Counted from the stretch's first letter, positions 46,131-54,970 are shown. The stretch is DNA of 64,000 nt from Leptolyngbya sp. FACHB-8 (GCF_014695575.1 NZ_JACJOO010000079.1:37357-101356), one strand, 5' to 3'. A program made the numbers and translations. Notes: generated from the letters alone by a model not told the origin.

Positions 46131-46195
46131 AGCACAGTCAGGAATTGCACCTGAATCTCCTCAAAAGAGGCGTGTTACGGTTACACCACAGGGCC
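46131..46195 (-). other. tRNA-like sequence, probably a tRNA relic
   Basis: On the minus strand the sequence folds partly as a tRNA: a 4-bp D stem (GTGT/ACAC), a perfect 5-bp T stem (TCAGG/CCTGA) with 7-nt loop TGCAATT, and an anticodon arm in CCTCTTTTGAGG that may read as a TTG (Gln) anticodon. The acceptor arm GGCCCTG pairs only in part with CTGTGCT. At 65 nt it is too short. It is probably a decayed tRNA or a tRNA-like fragment. Confidence 0.4.
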
Positions 46196-46412
46196 AGGAA
46201 AAGGCATTGGAACGGGGGGCAATTCGTCGGAGTAGCGGCGATCGCTCCAATGCCACATTTTTGAAAGAACTACGGGTTGCTATGGATGATGTTGCTCATC
46301 CCAATTACAGCGCGAGAACCAACGATATCCAGAGTTGAGGAAAGGTGCTAGCTTGTAGACATAACCCAAGCAAGCTAACCGTTCCAGCACGTCTCAACCC
46401 TTTCTCGTAGTA

Positions 46413-46709
46413 TTACCGTGCCTCGTTCAGTGTGGGCGTATTCAACGTTGATGTTCCGTTAGGTGATGGCGAAGAGGGAACCGTCACCCACAAAACGATC
46501 AGGGTCGCCACAATAATCAGAACTGTTGTTGCACCAGCAGACTCATCAGATCTACGAGGTTTTGAAGATTCAAAAACATTGCGCCGGAAACCACAGTTCA
46601 GGCACACATACGTGCCGCCATGTTGTACAACGGAGTTAATGCTGCACTTTGGGCAAGCGAGGTGGGGGTGATGTTGGCCTTCTGGGGGGGTTTGAACGCT
46701 AAAGGTCAT
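46413..46709 (-). CDS. Zinc-ribbon membrane protein
   Basis: A 98-residue protein with a rubredoxin-type zinc ribbon (CPKCSINSVVQHGGTYVCLNC), a charged Ser-rich linker, and one transmembrane helix (TTVLIIVATLIVLWVTVP) near the C-terminus, then a Ser/Pro/Thr tail. The zinc ribbon would face the cytoplasm. AGGAG is 9-13 nt upstream of the ATG. The start codon overlaps the stop of an upstream open frame (46706-47017) as ATGA; that upstream frame is probably not a gene. Function unknown. Confidence 0.72.
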   Translation of the reverse strand: MTFSVQTPPEGQHHPHLACPKCSINSVVQHGGTYVCLNCGFRRNVFESSKPRRSDESAGATTVLIIVATLIVLWVTVPSSPSPNGTSTLNTPTLNEAR

Positions 46710-46988
46710 GGAAAAGGCTCCTGATAGGGTTGAATGAATTCAGGGCAGGCAACCTCAAAGGTGTTTAACGAAAGCGCCCGGAATAACTCACGAGCATTTA
46801 ACCGAGCGATCGCCTTGTGAGGGGCAGGTGTTACGGGTGAGCACCCCGATCTCAGCAGTAAGAGGACGGGAGTGGAATTCGCTTGATATATCCGTTCTAC
46901 AAAGCCACTGTGGACGGAGTATGTTGCAGGTGTTGCTGCAACAAAAATTGACACACTTCTTAACAAGGTCTGCCTTATTTGGGGCTGG

Positions 46989-47039
46989 TTTAGTACGAGA
47001 GGGATTGGGTGTTTCACATCCGATCCCTCTCGTACTAAA
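46989..47039. repeat. 51-nt palindrome upstream of the NACHT gene
   Basis: TTTAGTACGAGAGGGAT and perfect complement around TGGGTGTTTCACATCCG. It is about 115 bp ahead of the NACHT gene start. Confidence 0.85.
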
Positions 47040-47154
47040 TGAACGAGTATAGGGCGATAGATTTAGCAGCATAGCTGAGTTTTATTACCTGCAATTTTTT
47101 AGAGGGTGAAATTCAGTAAACTAAGGGCTACAGCGTGCATCTTGACTAACGCCT

Positions 47155-49431
47155 ATGCGTTTGCGTTTATCAGCTTCTGGGCTACAGCGGGCTCAAGAAG
47201 CCTACCGAAAGATATTCATTAGCCAAGTAGAACTAGCGAAAGAAGCACAAGTTGATAGAACTTCCGTTTACCGTTTTTTTAAGCAAGACATTCAAAACCT
47301 CGATACCTTTGACAAAATCTGTATCGCTTTAGGTTTGACTTGGCATGATGTAGGCGAAGAAGCGCTCTCTTCAAGCGGTTTTCATAACCCGTCCGGCCTA
47401 GAAATCACCGATGGCCTGGTGCAGCAAGTGCGAGAGAAAATCTGCGAGAAGATTCAGCACGACTGTGGGACGGTGCCATTGTGGGGTTACAATCCGGGCC
47501 GGCCGATGGCAGATATGTTTATCGACATTAATCTGACACCAAGCCCCCACGCGGTGGATGAGCATATTCTGGATGAGCATGCGATCGCCTTTGACGAGGA
47601 CCCCGACACCTTTGGCCGCATCAGTTACCAAACTTCGGTGCAACCCATTTCTGGGCGAGCGGCCGTTCAAACGTTTAATCGCATGCTGGTGTATGGCAAA
47701 CCCGGCTCTGGCAAAACTACCTATCTGCATTGGGTTGCCCTGCAATGTATTAATGGCAATTTATTTCCAGAATTAGTTCCCATCTTCATCCCCTTTGGTG
47801 AGTTCTTAGAGGAGGACTATAAGGTCAATCTGAAAGCGCATATTATCAAATACTTTGCGATAGCTCAGATTGAGCAAGCAGAAACCCGAACCGAGCGTTT
47901 GCTAGCGGAGGGGAGGCTACTTATTTTGTTCGACGGCTTTGATGAACTACCCGAGAATACCCGTCGCACCATCCAGGCTCAACTCCGGGAACTCATTTCT
48001 CAGTTTCGCCATTGCCATTTCATCATCAGTTGCCGCCCACCCTTACGCATTCACAATTTGATTGGCTTTGAAACATTAGAAATTGCAGAGTTTCGACAAC
48101 CTCAGATTAAAGCTTTTGCCAAACGGTGGTTTGAATTGATTGCAAGCTATGACCAGAGCGATCGCTTTATGGAACGGCTCAAACGCCACCGCGCGATTTC
48201 TGAACTAGCCAAGACACCGTTGCTGTTACCCATGCTTTGCAATGTGTTTAACCGGGAGGGAGAATTTCCCATGAACCGGATCACACTGTATCGAAAAGGT
48301 TTCGATATTCTGTTTGAGGAATGGAATGAAGCGAGGTTTCGCCAATCGGATGCTCCCAATCCTTACAGCCAGCTTCCTACAAAAGCGAAAAAAGCACTGC
48401 TGAGCGTTATTGCAACAAACTTTTTTAAGCAGGGTAAAACATTGTTTTACCGCAACGAACTTGAACATACTGTGGAAAACTTTTTCCAGGATGTTCTTAG
48501 CATGGATACGTTGTCACTAGATCCAACGGATATCCTGGAAGCCATTGAGTTTCAACACGGCCTGGTTGTCCGCCGTGCTGCCAACTACTTTTCGTTTTCC
48601 CACCTTACTTTTCAGGAATACCTAACAGCGGTTTATCTCGTTTCAAAACAGGAACAAGCCACTGTTTATCCCTATATTTTGGATGATCGATGGAGATTCG
48701 TGATTGAAATTATTTCTGAATTGTTGCATGGGGATAGAGTCGATGATTTTTTAATGAACATGAAATACGAATTAGATAATTTACTGAAACCCTATGGAAA
48801 GCTTCAGGAATTTGTGGATTGGCTAAATCAGTTTGTTGGCCAGACATCCGAAGAATTTACCTCAAGCCAACCCTATAAAAACACGTTACTCAGAGCAATA
48901 TATTTTGTTTTTTGTATTGAAGATGTAGGACGGATTTCAGGATTTACAAGCTTAAACCGACGTAAGGAATTAGAATTCCCGGACTATTATTCAGCTCCGA
49001 GCATGATTTCTAATCAACTGCTTGACATGCATAGCCTGCTATTTAGAATCTTCCATGCCAAAGCAACAGATCCTACACTCTTCTTCACTGCAATCAAAAA
49101 GATTCCTCGTCTCGTCAATTCTGTGGAGAGTTTGAAGCTGAAAGCCTCTGTAGAAGCCTGGTCTTTTCAAGTAGAGCAGCAACTGAGCAACTACCCCAAC
49201 CAAACCGAATGGTGGCATGCTCGTCATGCGATGTGGAAAGATCGCGTGCGTCAGTTTTTAAGCCAACACTTTCAGGTGAAATGTGATTGGAATTTTTCGG
49301 ACGATGAGAAGAACTTACTACGCCAATATTATGGTGGGACAAAATTGTTGGCAGAGTGCTTAAACCTATCTCACTCATCCAAAAGTACCTATCACCAAAT
49401 TGCCAATAGCCTGTTAAGAAATGGGCTGTAA
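47155..49431 (+). CDS. HTH-NACHT STAND ATPase
   Basis: A 758-residue protein. An N-terminal helix-turn-helix (about 15-60; ISQVELAKEAQVDRTSVYRF) precedes a NACHT NTPase: Walker A MLVYGKPGSGKTTYLH (about 176-191), Walker B GRLLILFDGFDELPENTRR (about 252-270), then STAND features up to YFSFSHLTFQEYLTAVYLV (about 480). The C-terminal 280 residues are helical without obvious repeats. Bacterial NACHT proteins include anti-phage sensors; cyanobacteria carry many of unknown role. No separate effector gene is adjacent. The gene is AT-richer than its neighbours. Confidence 0.88.
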   Translation: MRLRLSASGLQRAQEAYRKIFISQVELAKEAQVDRTSVYRFFKQDIQNLDTFDKICIALGLTWHDVGEEALSSSGFHNPSGLEITDGLVQQVREKICEKIQHDCGTVPLWGYNPGRPMADMFIDINLTPSPHAVDEHILDEHAIAFDEDPDTFGRISYQTSVQPISGRAAVQTFNRMLVYGKPGSGKTTYLHWVALQCINGNLFPELVPIFIPFGEFLEEDYKVNLKAHIIKYFAIAQIEQAETRTERLLAEGRLLILFDGFDELPENTRRTIQAQLRELISQFRHCHFIISCRPPLRIHNLIGFETLEIAEFRQPQIKAFAKRWFELIASYDQSDRFMERLKRHRAISELAKTPLLLPMLCNVFNREGEFPMNRITLYRKGFDILFEEWNEARFRQSDAPNPYSQLPTKAKKALLSVIATNFFKQGKTLFYRNELEHTVENFFQDVLSMDTLSLDPTDILEAIEFQHGLVVRRAANYFSFSHLTFQEYLTAVYLVSKQEQATVYPYILDDRWRFVIEIISELLHGDRVDDFLMNMKYELDNLLKPYGKLQEFVDWLNQFVGQTSEEFTSSQPYKNTLLRAIYFVFCIEDVGRISGFTSLNRRKELEFPDYYSAPSMISNQLLDMHSLLFRIFHAKATDPTLFFTAIKKIPRLVNSVESLKLKASVEAWSFQVEQQLSNYPNQTEWWHARHAMWKDRVRQFLSQHFQVKCDWNFSDDEKNLLRQYYGGTKLLAECLNLSHSSKSTYHQIANSLLRNGL

Positions 49432-49444
49432 GTCATCTCGTTCC

Positions 49445-49487
49445 TCATGAAAAGCGTGCGGCACAAAGTGCCGCACGCTTTTCATGA
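49445..49487. repeat. Palindrome between NACHT gene and ilvH
   Basis: TCATGAAAAGCGTGCGGCAC-AAA and perfect complement. It begins 14 nt after the NACHT stop and ends 17 nt before the ilvH stop, so it can serve as a bidirectional terminator. Confidence 0.8.
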
Positions 49488-49504
49488 AGGAGTATACCGA
49501 GTAA

Positions 49505-50023
49505 TTAGACCTTTGCTTCCAACGATTTTAAGTATTCGGTATTGACACCCGACTCACGCACCAGGGCAATTTTACCGGTGCGGGCAATTTCACGGATGCC
49601 AAAGCGGCCAAGCTGTTGAACGATCGCCACCATCTTCCCTGGATCACCCACAACCTCCAGGGTGAGAGAATCATCTCCCACATCCACCACGCGAGCCCGG
49701 AAAATTTGGGACAGCTCAATGATCTCAGAGCGGGTAGAGCTGGTGGCATTGACCTTCAGCAGCATCAGTTCCCGCTCAACACAGGGTACTTCGGTAATGT
49801 CTTGTACCTTGAGAACATTGATCAATTTGTAGAGTTGCTTCGTTAATTGCTCAATGATGGCGTCGTCCCCAGGAACGACCATCGTGATGCGGGCAACCCC
49901 AGACTGTTCCGCAGGGCCAACAGCCAGGCTTTCGATATTGAAACCTCGACGAGCAAACAGACCGGCAATGCGCGTTAACACTCCGGCTTCATCTTCCACA
50001 AGGACTGAGATGGTATGTTTCAT
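49505..50023 (-). CDS. ilvH: Acetolactate synthase small subunit
   Basis: A 172-residue regulatory subunit of acetolactate synthase. It binds valine and activates the catalytic subunit in branched-chain amino acid synthesis. The N-terminal ACT domain is clear ([32 protein letters not shown]), followed by the C-terminal ACT-like domain ([16 protein letters not shown] [14 protein letters not shown], and [14 protein letters not shown]). Full length. ilvB is not adjacent. Confidence 0.97.
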   Translation of the reverse strand: MKHTISVLVEDEAGVLTRIAGLFARRGFNIESLAVGPAEQSGVARITMVVPGDDAIIEQLTKQLYKLINVLKVQDITEVPCVERELMLLKVNATSSTRSEIIELSQIFRARVVDVGDDSLTLEVVGDPGKMVAIVQQLGRFGIREIARTGKIALVRESGVNTEYLKSLEAKV

Positions 50024-50249
50024 GGCATAGCAAGGGGAAAAATTTAAGCCGATGGACTATCAGCGCTCCACTCCGGCTTGAAGAGAATGGACTATTGATT
50101 TTATCTTGATTGGGGACACCGCTTCTAGATACACAAAATTGCTTTAGAAGCAGGAGCACCAGGCTTCGCCCATACCCTTGCTTACTGGGTAAGACGCAGG
50201 AAGGGAATCGGTTTGTCCCACACACCCCTTCTCTATGTCTTACCTAAAT

Positions 50250-50354
50250 ACAGCGCTTTGCGCTTGAATAAAATGCAGCTATTTTTGTGAGAGCCTCGCG
50301 GAGCGAGGCTCTCACAAAAATAACTTGTACCTCATAGGCTTGAAAAGTGCTGTA
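50250..50354 (-). repeat. Palindromic element, family B copy 3, inverted
   Basis: Core 50280-50321 (TATTTTTGTGAGAGCCTCGC and complement around GGA). The frame, read on the minus strand, has AGCACTTTTCAAGCC on one side and TTCAAGCGCAAAGCGCTGTA on the other, matching the copies at 748 and 45945. Confidence 0.85.
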
Positions 50355-50477
50355 ACCTGAGTTCGGGTTAAGGGCGTTTTCGAGTGCCGCGCAACACGCG
50401 GCACTCGAAAACGCTCATTTTGGCGTGCGCTTTGCGCACGCCAAAATGAGCACTTCAGCTTATCCCGAACTGAGGTT
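50354..50477. repeat. Palindromic element, family C copy 2, two hairpins
   Basis: Outer arms AACCTGAGTTCGGGTTAAG and TTATCCCGAACTGAGGTT enclose two perfect inner stems: GCGTTTTCGAGTGCCGCG with complement, and TCATTTTGGCGTGCGC with complement around TTT. The other two family members carry a single inner stem. Confidence 0.85.
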
Positions 50478-50569
50478 AAATAAATAAGAAATGCTGTAAG
50501 TTAGGCTACCCGCTCGAGGTAGCGCGACGTGCCCATCTATCCTGCACCTATTCAAAACAAGACCCAACT

Positions 50570-50613
50570 ATTTTTATTGAGGAACAGCTCTTGTGCCACC
50601 TCTCAATAAAAAT
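50570..50613. repeat. Palindrome, AT-rich stem
   Basis: ATTTTTATTGAG and CTCAATAAAAAT with a 20-nt loop. Confidence 0.6.
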
Positions 50614-50859
50614 GAAAGGTACCTACTATAGGCGGGGCTTTACGGCTCCGGTATGCTTATCCCAGGGCTGTTTTAAGGATGCTGAGGATTTTGGATTAAA
50701 TTGTGGCATGGCCGTCCTGATCTGTTTAGACGGATAAGATAGTTATCCCAAGAGTTGCAGTTTATTCATTTCATGTTTTTGCGATCGCTTTTCATAAAAC
50801 CAGTCTGAAATACCCATAGCCCCTACTATTCGTTGATCCGCTCGCACCAGGGTTCCAGG

Positions 50860-53187
50860 ATGGAGATGTCAGTCGAAATTTCAAAGTCATTTCGCTGGCT
50901 TGATCAGGTGCAGCCATCGGAACGCTTGTTGGTGGGAGATAAGGCCTATCACCTCAGCGTGTTGTTACAGCAGGGCTATCCTGTCATTCCTGGGCTTGTG
51001 GTTACGACTCCCGTCATGCGACGTTTCCTGGAAACGTTTAACTCGGTGGAGCCGATGTTGTCTGACCTCCCCAACTCGTCACTGCACCTGAATGTAGACA
51101 ACCCCTACCAGTTGCAGGCGATCGCCCGCCGCATGCGCCATGCCATCCAGTCAACCACCCTATCGTCAGACTGGACAGCTCAACTCCTGGCCGCTGTGCA
51201 ACCGTGGGGAGCCTCGGCCCTTATCGTGCGCCCTTCCCTTGCCCTTAATTTGCGCGGTGACCCAGGTCTGAGCCAGCGGGTACGGGGGCTATTGGCAAGT
51301 CAGGCCTGCTGGGTTACAGAGGCCGAACTCGCTCGTGCCTTGCAGGCCGTGTGGGCTGAGCTGTTCCACGCCCGCAGCTTATTTTATTGGGCGCGATCGC
51401 GCATTCCTCTGCAGCATCTGCATCTGGGCGTCCTGATTCAACCTCTGTGGTCAGCGGATATAGCCGGGGAAATGCATGTTGATGAAACGACTGTTCAAAT
51501 TCAGTCAGTCCAGGGATTGGGCCACGGGTTAGTCAGGGGGGATGTGCTTCCAGATCAATACACTCTGGATTTACAGTCTGAGATGAAAACAACGGTCGAG
51601 ATCCGCCCCAAAACCTATGCCTACTACTTGCACCCCGTAGGAAGCTCGGGCATAGAGCCATCTCCGCTGAAGTTAGAGCTGATGCCTTCCCCCTCGGTAC
51701 AGCCGACCCTTAACACGGATCAGCTTCGGCAGCTTCAGGAGTTAGGGTTTCGCGCCAAGCAGACCCTGGGTTACGCCCTGGATATGGAATGGTGCCATAG
51801 CACTTCACCCCAGGGAACTCCAGGTTTCTGGCTAACCCAGGTCAACCTGCGCCAGGGTAGAACCCTGGTTTCTCAAGAAGAACCTACCCCACTCGAAGAA
51901 TCGGTGCTCATTGCGCTGCGCAAGCAAACCCTACAGCACTGGGTTGGAGTCGGAGCAGCAACCGGGCGAGTTCTCAAGCCTGTGCTGGTGATGCAGGGGT
52001 TGCCTCCACAGCCCGACATGATGCGTGATCATATTCTGGTAGTACGTGCTATTAATCCCGAGTGGTTACCCGCCCTGCAACGGGCTGCTGGTCTGATTAC
52101 CGAACAGGGCGGTGTCACGAGCCATGGGGCCATTCTGGCCCGAGAATTAGGAATTCCGGCTGTGGTCGGGGCTGTGGGGATCATGGAAGATCTGAGATCA
52201 GGAGACATGGTGCTCCTGGACGGCGATCGCGGCACTATTGCACGGCTCGCGGCGACTGCTTCTCAGTTCCTCTCAACGTCGTTACCTTCAGGGCCTGTCA
52301 AATCTCAGTCGACCACCACTCAACTCATGGTGAGCCTGAGTCAGTCAGAGCGGCTAGCGGCGATCGCTCAACTTCCCCTGGATGGACTGGGACTGCTGCG
52401 CTCTGAACATTTGATGATGCGCTTGCTGGAGGGCCAAACCCTGGAACAAGCCCTGGCCAATCCAGACGCATTCGTAGAACGGCTCGCGCAGGAAATTCGC
52501 CCCTTTCTGGAAGCCTTCGCCCTGCGGCCAGTGTTTTACCGTTCAGCCGATTTGCGATCGCACGAGTATCCTTCCGTGCACCCGCCATCCTCCCAACAAA
52601 ACTCTCTCCTGGGATGGCATGGTCCCCTGGGTTATTTGCAAAACCCGACCCTCTTTCAGGCCGAGTTACGCGCACTTCAACAGCTCCAACAGGAGGGCTA
52701 CACCAATGTGCGATTGCTACTGCCCTTCGTCCGTACGGTAGAGGAGTTCCGTACCTGCTTCACCTGGATCAAGGAGACACGCCTCTGTCATAATCCAGCC
52801 TTTCAGGTCTGGATCATGGCAGAGGTGCCAGCGGTCCTGTTCCAACTACCAGAATTCGTACGGGCCGGAGTTCAGGGCATCTCTATTGGAACTAACGATC
52901 TGACTCAACTTTTGCTGGCGATCGATCGCGACCAGGCCGATCTAGCCGACACCTATACCGCTGCCCATCCCTCAGTCATGCGAGCGATGCATTATCTTGT
53001 GGATACGGCAAAATCCCTAGGGATTCCCTGCATGGTCTGCGGCGAAGCTCCTGCCCACTACCCTGAAATCATTCCAGAACTGGTGCAGTGGGGCATTACA
53101 GGGCTGTCAGTATCGCCGGATGCTGTGGAGTGGGTGGGACGGGCGATCGCCCAGGCCGAACAACAGCTGATCCTGGATGCCACCTGA
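50860..53187 (+). CDS. PEP synthase-like protein with altered ATP-binding domain
   Basis: A 775-residue protein with the order of PEP synthase: N-terminal ATP-grasp (LLVGDKAYHLSVLLQQGYPV), swivelling phosphohistidine domain (GGVTSHGAILARELGIPAV, His catalytic), and C-terminal PEP/pyruvate barrel (GISIGTNDLTQLLLAIDRDQ, and MVCGEAPAH with the usual Cys). It is shorter than typical PpsA. The ATP-grasp motif VRSSATAED appears as VRPSLALNLRG, so ATP binding may be altered or lost. Start at 50860 or 50866; TTG at 50833 is less likely. Confidence 0.82.
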   Translation: MEMSVEISKSFRWLDQVQPSERLLVGDKAYHLSVLLQQGYPVIPGLVVTTPVMRRFLETFNSVEPMLSDLPNSSLHLNVDNPYQLQAIARRMRHAIQSTTLSSDWTAQLLAAVQPWGASALIVRPSLALNLRGDPGLSQRVRGLLASQACWVTEAELARALQAVWAELFHARSLFYWARSRIPLQHLHLGVLIQPLWSADIAGEMHVDETTVQIQSVQGLGHGLVRGDVLPDQYTLDLQSEMKTTVEIRPKTYAYYLHPVGSSGIEPSPLKLELMPSPSVQPTLNTDQLRQLQELGFRAKQTLGYALDMEWCHSTSPQGTPGFWLTQVNLRQGRTLVSQEEPTPLEESVLIALRKQTLQHWVGVGAATGRVLKPVLVMQGLPPQPDMMRDHILVVRAINPEWLPALQRAAGLITEQGGVTSHGAILARELGIPAVVGAVGIMEDLRSGDMVLLDGDRGTIARLAATASQFLSTSLPSGPVKSQSTTTQLMVSLSQSERLAAIAQLPLDGLGLLRSEHLMMRLLEGQTLEQALANPDAFVERLAQEIRPFLEAFALRPVFYRSADLRSHEYPSVHPPSSQQNSLLGWHGPLGYLQNPTLFQAELRALQQLQQEGYTNVRLLLPFVRTVEEFRTCFTWIKETRLCHNPAFQVWIMAEVPAVLFQLPEFVRAGVQGISIGTNDLTQLLLAIDRDQADLADTYTAAHPSVMRAMHYLVDTAKSLGIPCMVCGEAPAHYPEIIPELVQWGITGLSVSPDAVEWVGRAIAQAEQQLILDAT

Positions 53188-53223
53188 AGATGTGCGCACT
53201 CAATCACATCTAATAGCCTTTGT

Positions 53224-53290
53224 CGGGTTAGCTAGAACATTAGAGGCTATTGGCAATACCTTCAATAGCCTCTAGTGTTCCAGCTAACCG
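53224..53290 (+). terminator. Palindrome after the PEP-synthase-like gene
   Basis: CGGGTTAGCTAGAACATTAG and following bases pair with two mismatches across a loop of about 10 nt. It begins about 37 nt after the stop codon. Confidence 0.65.
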
Positions 53291-53428
53291 AGCGATAGCA
53301 ATAACATTAGGGTGTCCTGCAAAGCAAAATCCCCCTCTAATTGCAGAAAACAGGACACCAACCCTTTCGATACATTGATGAGATACTTTCGCCAGGATAT
53401 TTGTCCCGACGCTGCCTCAAGGAGATTT

Positions 53429-54379
53429 ATGAAGACAGTGACGCTTAACGATGGGAACACGATGCCTGCACTCGGCCTCGGCACCTGGAAGTCACGGGAA
53501 GGAGACGCCTATCGAGCGGTCAAAGAAGCTCTCCGGGTTGGCTACCGCCACATCGATGGAGCCTGGATTTACCAGAACGAGGAAGAGGTCGGACGCGGCA
53601 TCCGAGAGTCGATCCAGGAGGGAGTGGTAGAACGGGGCGACATCTTCCTGACCTCGAAACTATGGAATAGTTTTCATGCACCTGAGTCTGTGGAGGCCGG
53701 CTGCCGGGAAACATTAAATGCGCTGGGATTAGAGTATTTGGATCTGTATCTGATGCATTGGCCTGTAGCTTTTCGGTCTGGGAAGAAAATGCCGCAAGGC
53801 CCCGACGATTTTTGGCCGCTGTCTGAAATGCCCGTCGCAAAAACCTTTGAAGCCATGGTCAAGCTTCGGGACCAGGGCCTTGTGAAAAGTGTTGGCGTTT
53901 CTAACTTTGGCGTCAGCCGGTTGGAGCAACTGATCTCCGAAAGTGGCCATACTCCAGCCGTGAACCAGGTGGAACTGCACCCCTACAATCCCCAAAATGA
54001 ATTGCTGGCTTATTGTCAGGAAAAGGGTATCTACCTCACTGCCTACTCGCCTCTGGGTTCATCCGATCGCCCCGCTAGCATGAAGGCCAGTGACGAACCC
54101 CCACTGCTCGACAACCCTATCGTGAAAGACATCGCGGCTGAAGAGGGGATTACACCCGGCCAGTTGCTCATTGCCTGGGCCATCGATCGAGGCACCAGTG
54201 TGATTCCCAAATCTGTCAACCCAAGCCGGATTGCCGAAAACTTTGCGATCGCCTCCCACACCCTCTCTTCCAAAGCTCGAGCGGCTCTAGACGGCATTGA
54301 CACACGCTTCCGCTACGTTGAGCCGAAGGACTGGTTTTTCCCCGGCATCACCTATACCGGCGAAAGTTTCTGGGCCTGA
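53429..54379 (+). CDS. Aldo/keto reductase
   Basis: A 316-residue (beta/alpha)8 NADPH-dependent oxidoreductase. Family signatures: GNTMPALGLGTWKSREG, GYRHIDGAWIYQNEEEVG (catalytic Asp and Tyr), LYLMHWPVAF (catalytic His), KSVGVSNFGVSRLEQL, and IPKSVNPSRIAENF (cofactor binding). The ATG at 53429 has AAGGAG 7-12 nt upstream; an open frame reaches 53312 without homology. Substrate unknown. Confidence 0.95.
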   Translation: MKTVTLNDGNTMPALGLGTWKSREGDAYRAVKEALRVGYRHIDGAWIYQNEEEVGRGIRESIQEGVVERGDIFLTSKLWNSFHAPESVEAGCRETLNALGLEYLDLYLMHWPVAFRSGKKMPQGPDDFWPLSEMPVAKTFEAMVKLRDQGLVKSVGVSNFGVSRLEQLISESGHTPAVNQVELHPYNPQNELLAYCQEKGIYLTAYSPLGSSDRPASMKASDEPPLLDNPIVKDIAAEEGITPGQLLIAWAIDRGTSVIPKSVNPSRIAENFAIASHTLSSKARAALDGIDTRFRYVEPKDWFFPGITYTGESFWA

Positions 54380-54381
54380 CC

Positions 54382-54413
54382 TGTTGGAGGGGTACAACGT
54401 GCCCCTTCCAACA
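54382..54413 (+). terminator. Terminator after the aldo/keto reductase
   Basis: TGTTGGAGGGGTAC and near-complement, 3 nt after the stop. Confidence 0.65.
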
Positions 54414-54461
54414 AACAACCTCAACGCATAGCAAACTGAAAGCATTTTCCCCAGGTACGTC

Positions 54462-54839
54462 ATGGCAGACCTCACTGGAAGCTGGCTTGGAACCTACTGG
54501 CAGGATGGCGAACCGACACGCTTTGAAATGACGCTGGTTCAGGCCCAAAACACGCTCAGCGGTAGCATCCTGGATGACAGTTATTTGGGAGAAGCGATGC
54601 TGAATGGAGAGGCGATCGGGCGCAGTGTTTCTTTTACGAAGACCTATGTCACCAGTTCGCCCTACGCCATTGCTTATAGGGGCACCGTCTCTGAGGATGA
54701 GAACCTGATACAGGGCACCTGGCTTATCACAACCAGGTTGAGTGGCAAATGGGAAGCCCGCCGGAGCGGGGATGACCTGATGGCCGAACTCAAACGCCTG
54801 CAAACGCAGCAACTTCCCGTAGAAATGGGATTTCGCTAA
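54462..54839 (+). CDS. Hypothetical protein, 125 residues
   Basis: A soluble, beta-rich protein starting MADLTGSWLGTYWQDGEPTR. The pattern of G-x-W-x-G-x-Y/W, then FEMTLVQAQNTLSGSILDDS and NLIQGTWLITTRLSGKWEAR, resembles a small beta-barrel in which the strands repeat G-x-W. No named family recognised. It follows the aldo/keto reductase on the same strand and precedes a palindrome. Confidence 0.7.
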   Translation: MADLTGSWLGTYWQDGEPTRFEMTLVQAQNTLSGSILDDSYLGEAMLNGEAIGRSVSFTKTYVTSSPYAIAYRGTVSEDENLIQGTWLITTRLSGKWEARRSGDDLMAELKRLQTQQLPVEMGFR

Positions 54840-54848
54840 ACAGATGGT

Positions 54849-54914
54849 TCTGCTTCAAAGCTCTGTGATGAGGACGTTTGATCGAACGTCCTCATCACAG
54901 AGCTTTGAAGCAGA
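54849..54914 (+). repeat. 66-nt perfect palindrome
   Basis: TCTGCTTCAAAGCTCTGTGA and beyond form about 30-bp arms around TGATCG. It starts 10 nt after the preceding stop codon and may terminate it, insulating the rsgA leader that follows. Confidence 0.85.
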
Positions 54915-54940
54915 TCAAGATAACATTACCTGATCGGGTG

Positions 54941-54970
54941 TTGACACTCTCAGAGGACGTGTAGTATCAA
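54941..54970 (+). promoter_or_regulatory. Putative sigma-70 type promoter of the rsgA leader
   Basis: TTGACA (54941-54946) is followed after 18 nt by TATCAA (54965-54970). A second AT-rich box, TAGTATAA, follows at 54973. The -35 matches the consensus exactly; the -10 is imperfect. Confidence 0.45.

Larger units (their letters stand above)
45817..46412. other. Gap with palindromes and a tRNA-like relic
   Basis: Contains the palindrome 45819-45855, a possible looser stem near 45871-45925, the family B element 45945-46053, a tRNA-like sequence at 46131-46195 and a short inverted repeat GGCATTGGA / TCCAATGCC (46203-46254). No protein-coding gene is supported. Confidence 0.6.
50024..50859. other. 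Gap with three adjacent palindromic elements
   Basis: Contains an inverted family B element (50250-50354) directly abutting a family C element (50354-50477), and a further stem at 50570-50613. No gene is supported. Promoters for ilvH and the PEP-synthase-like gene should lie at its two ends. Confidence 0.6.

Noticed and set aside
45883..46338. Plus-strand open frame of 151 codons
   Set aside because: It runs through the family B palindrome and the tRNA-like sequence; the product has no domain features.
46706..47017. Minus-strand open frame of 103 codons ending in an ATGA overlap with the zinc-ribbon gene
   Set aside because: It starts inside the palindrome 46989-47039 and shows no recognisable fold. 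The overlap is suggestive of coupling, but the last 40 residues alone look protein-like, so at best it is a remnant.
45801..51000. CRISPR-like array
   Set aside because: The repeated elements are single palindromes at scattered loci, not regularly spaced repeats with unique spacers, and no cas gene is present.
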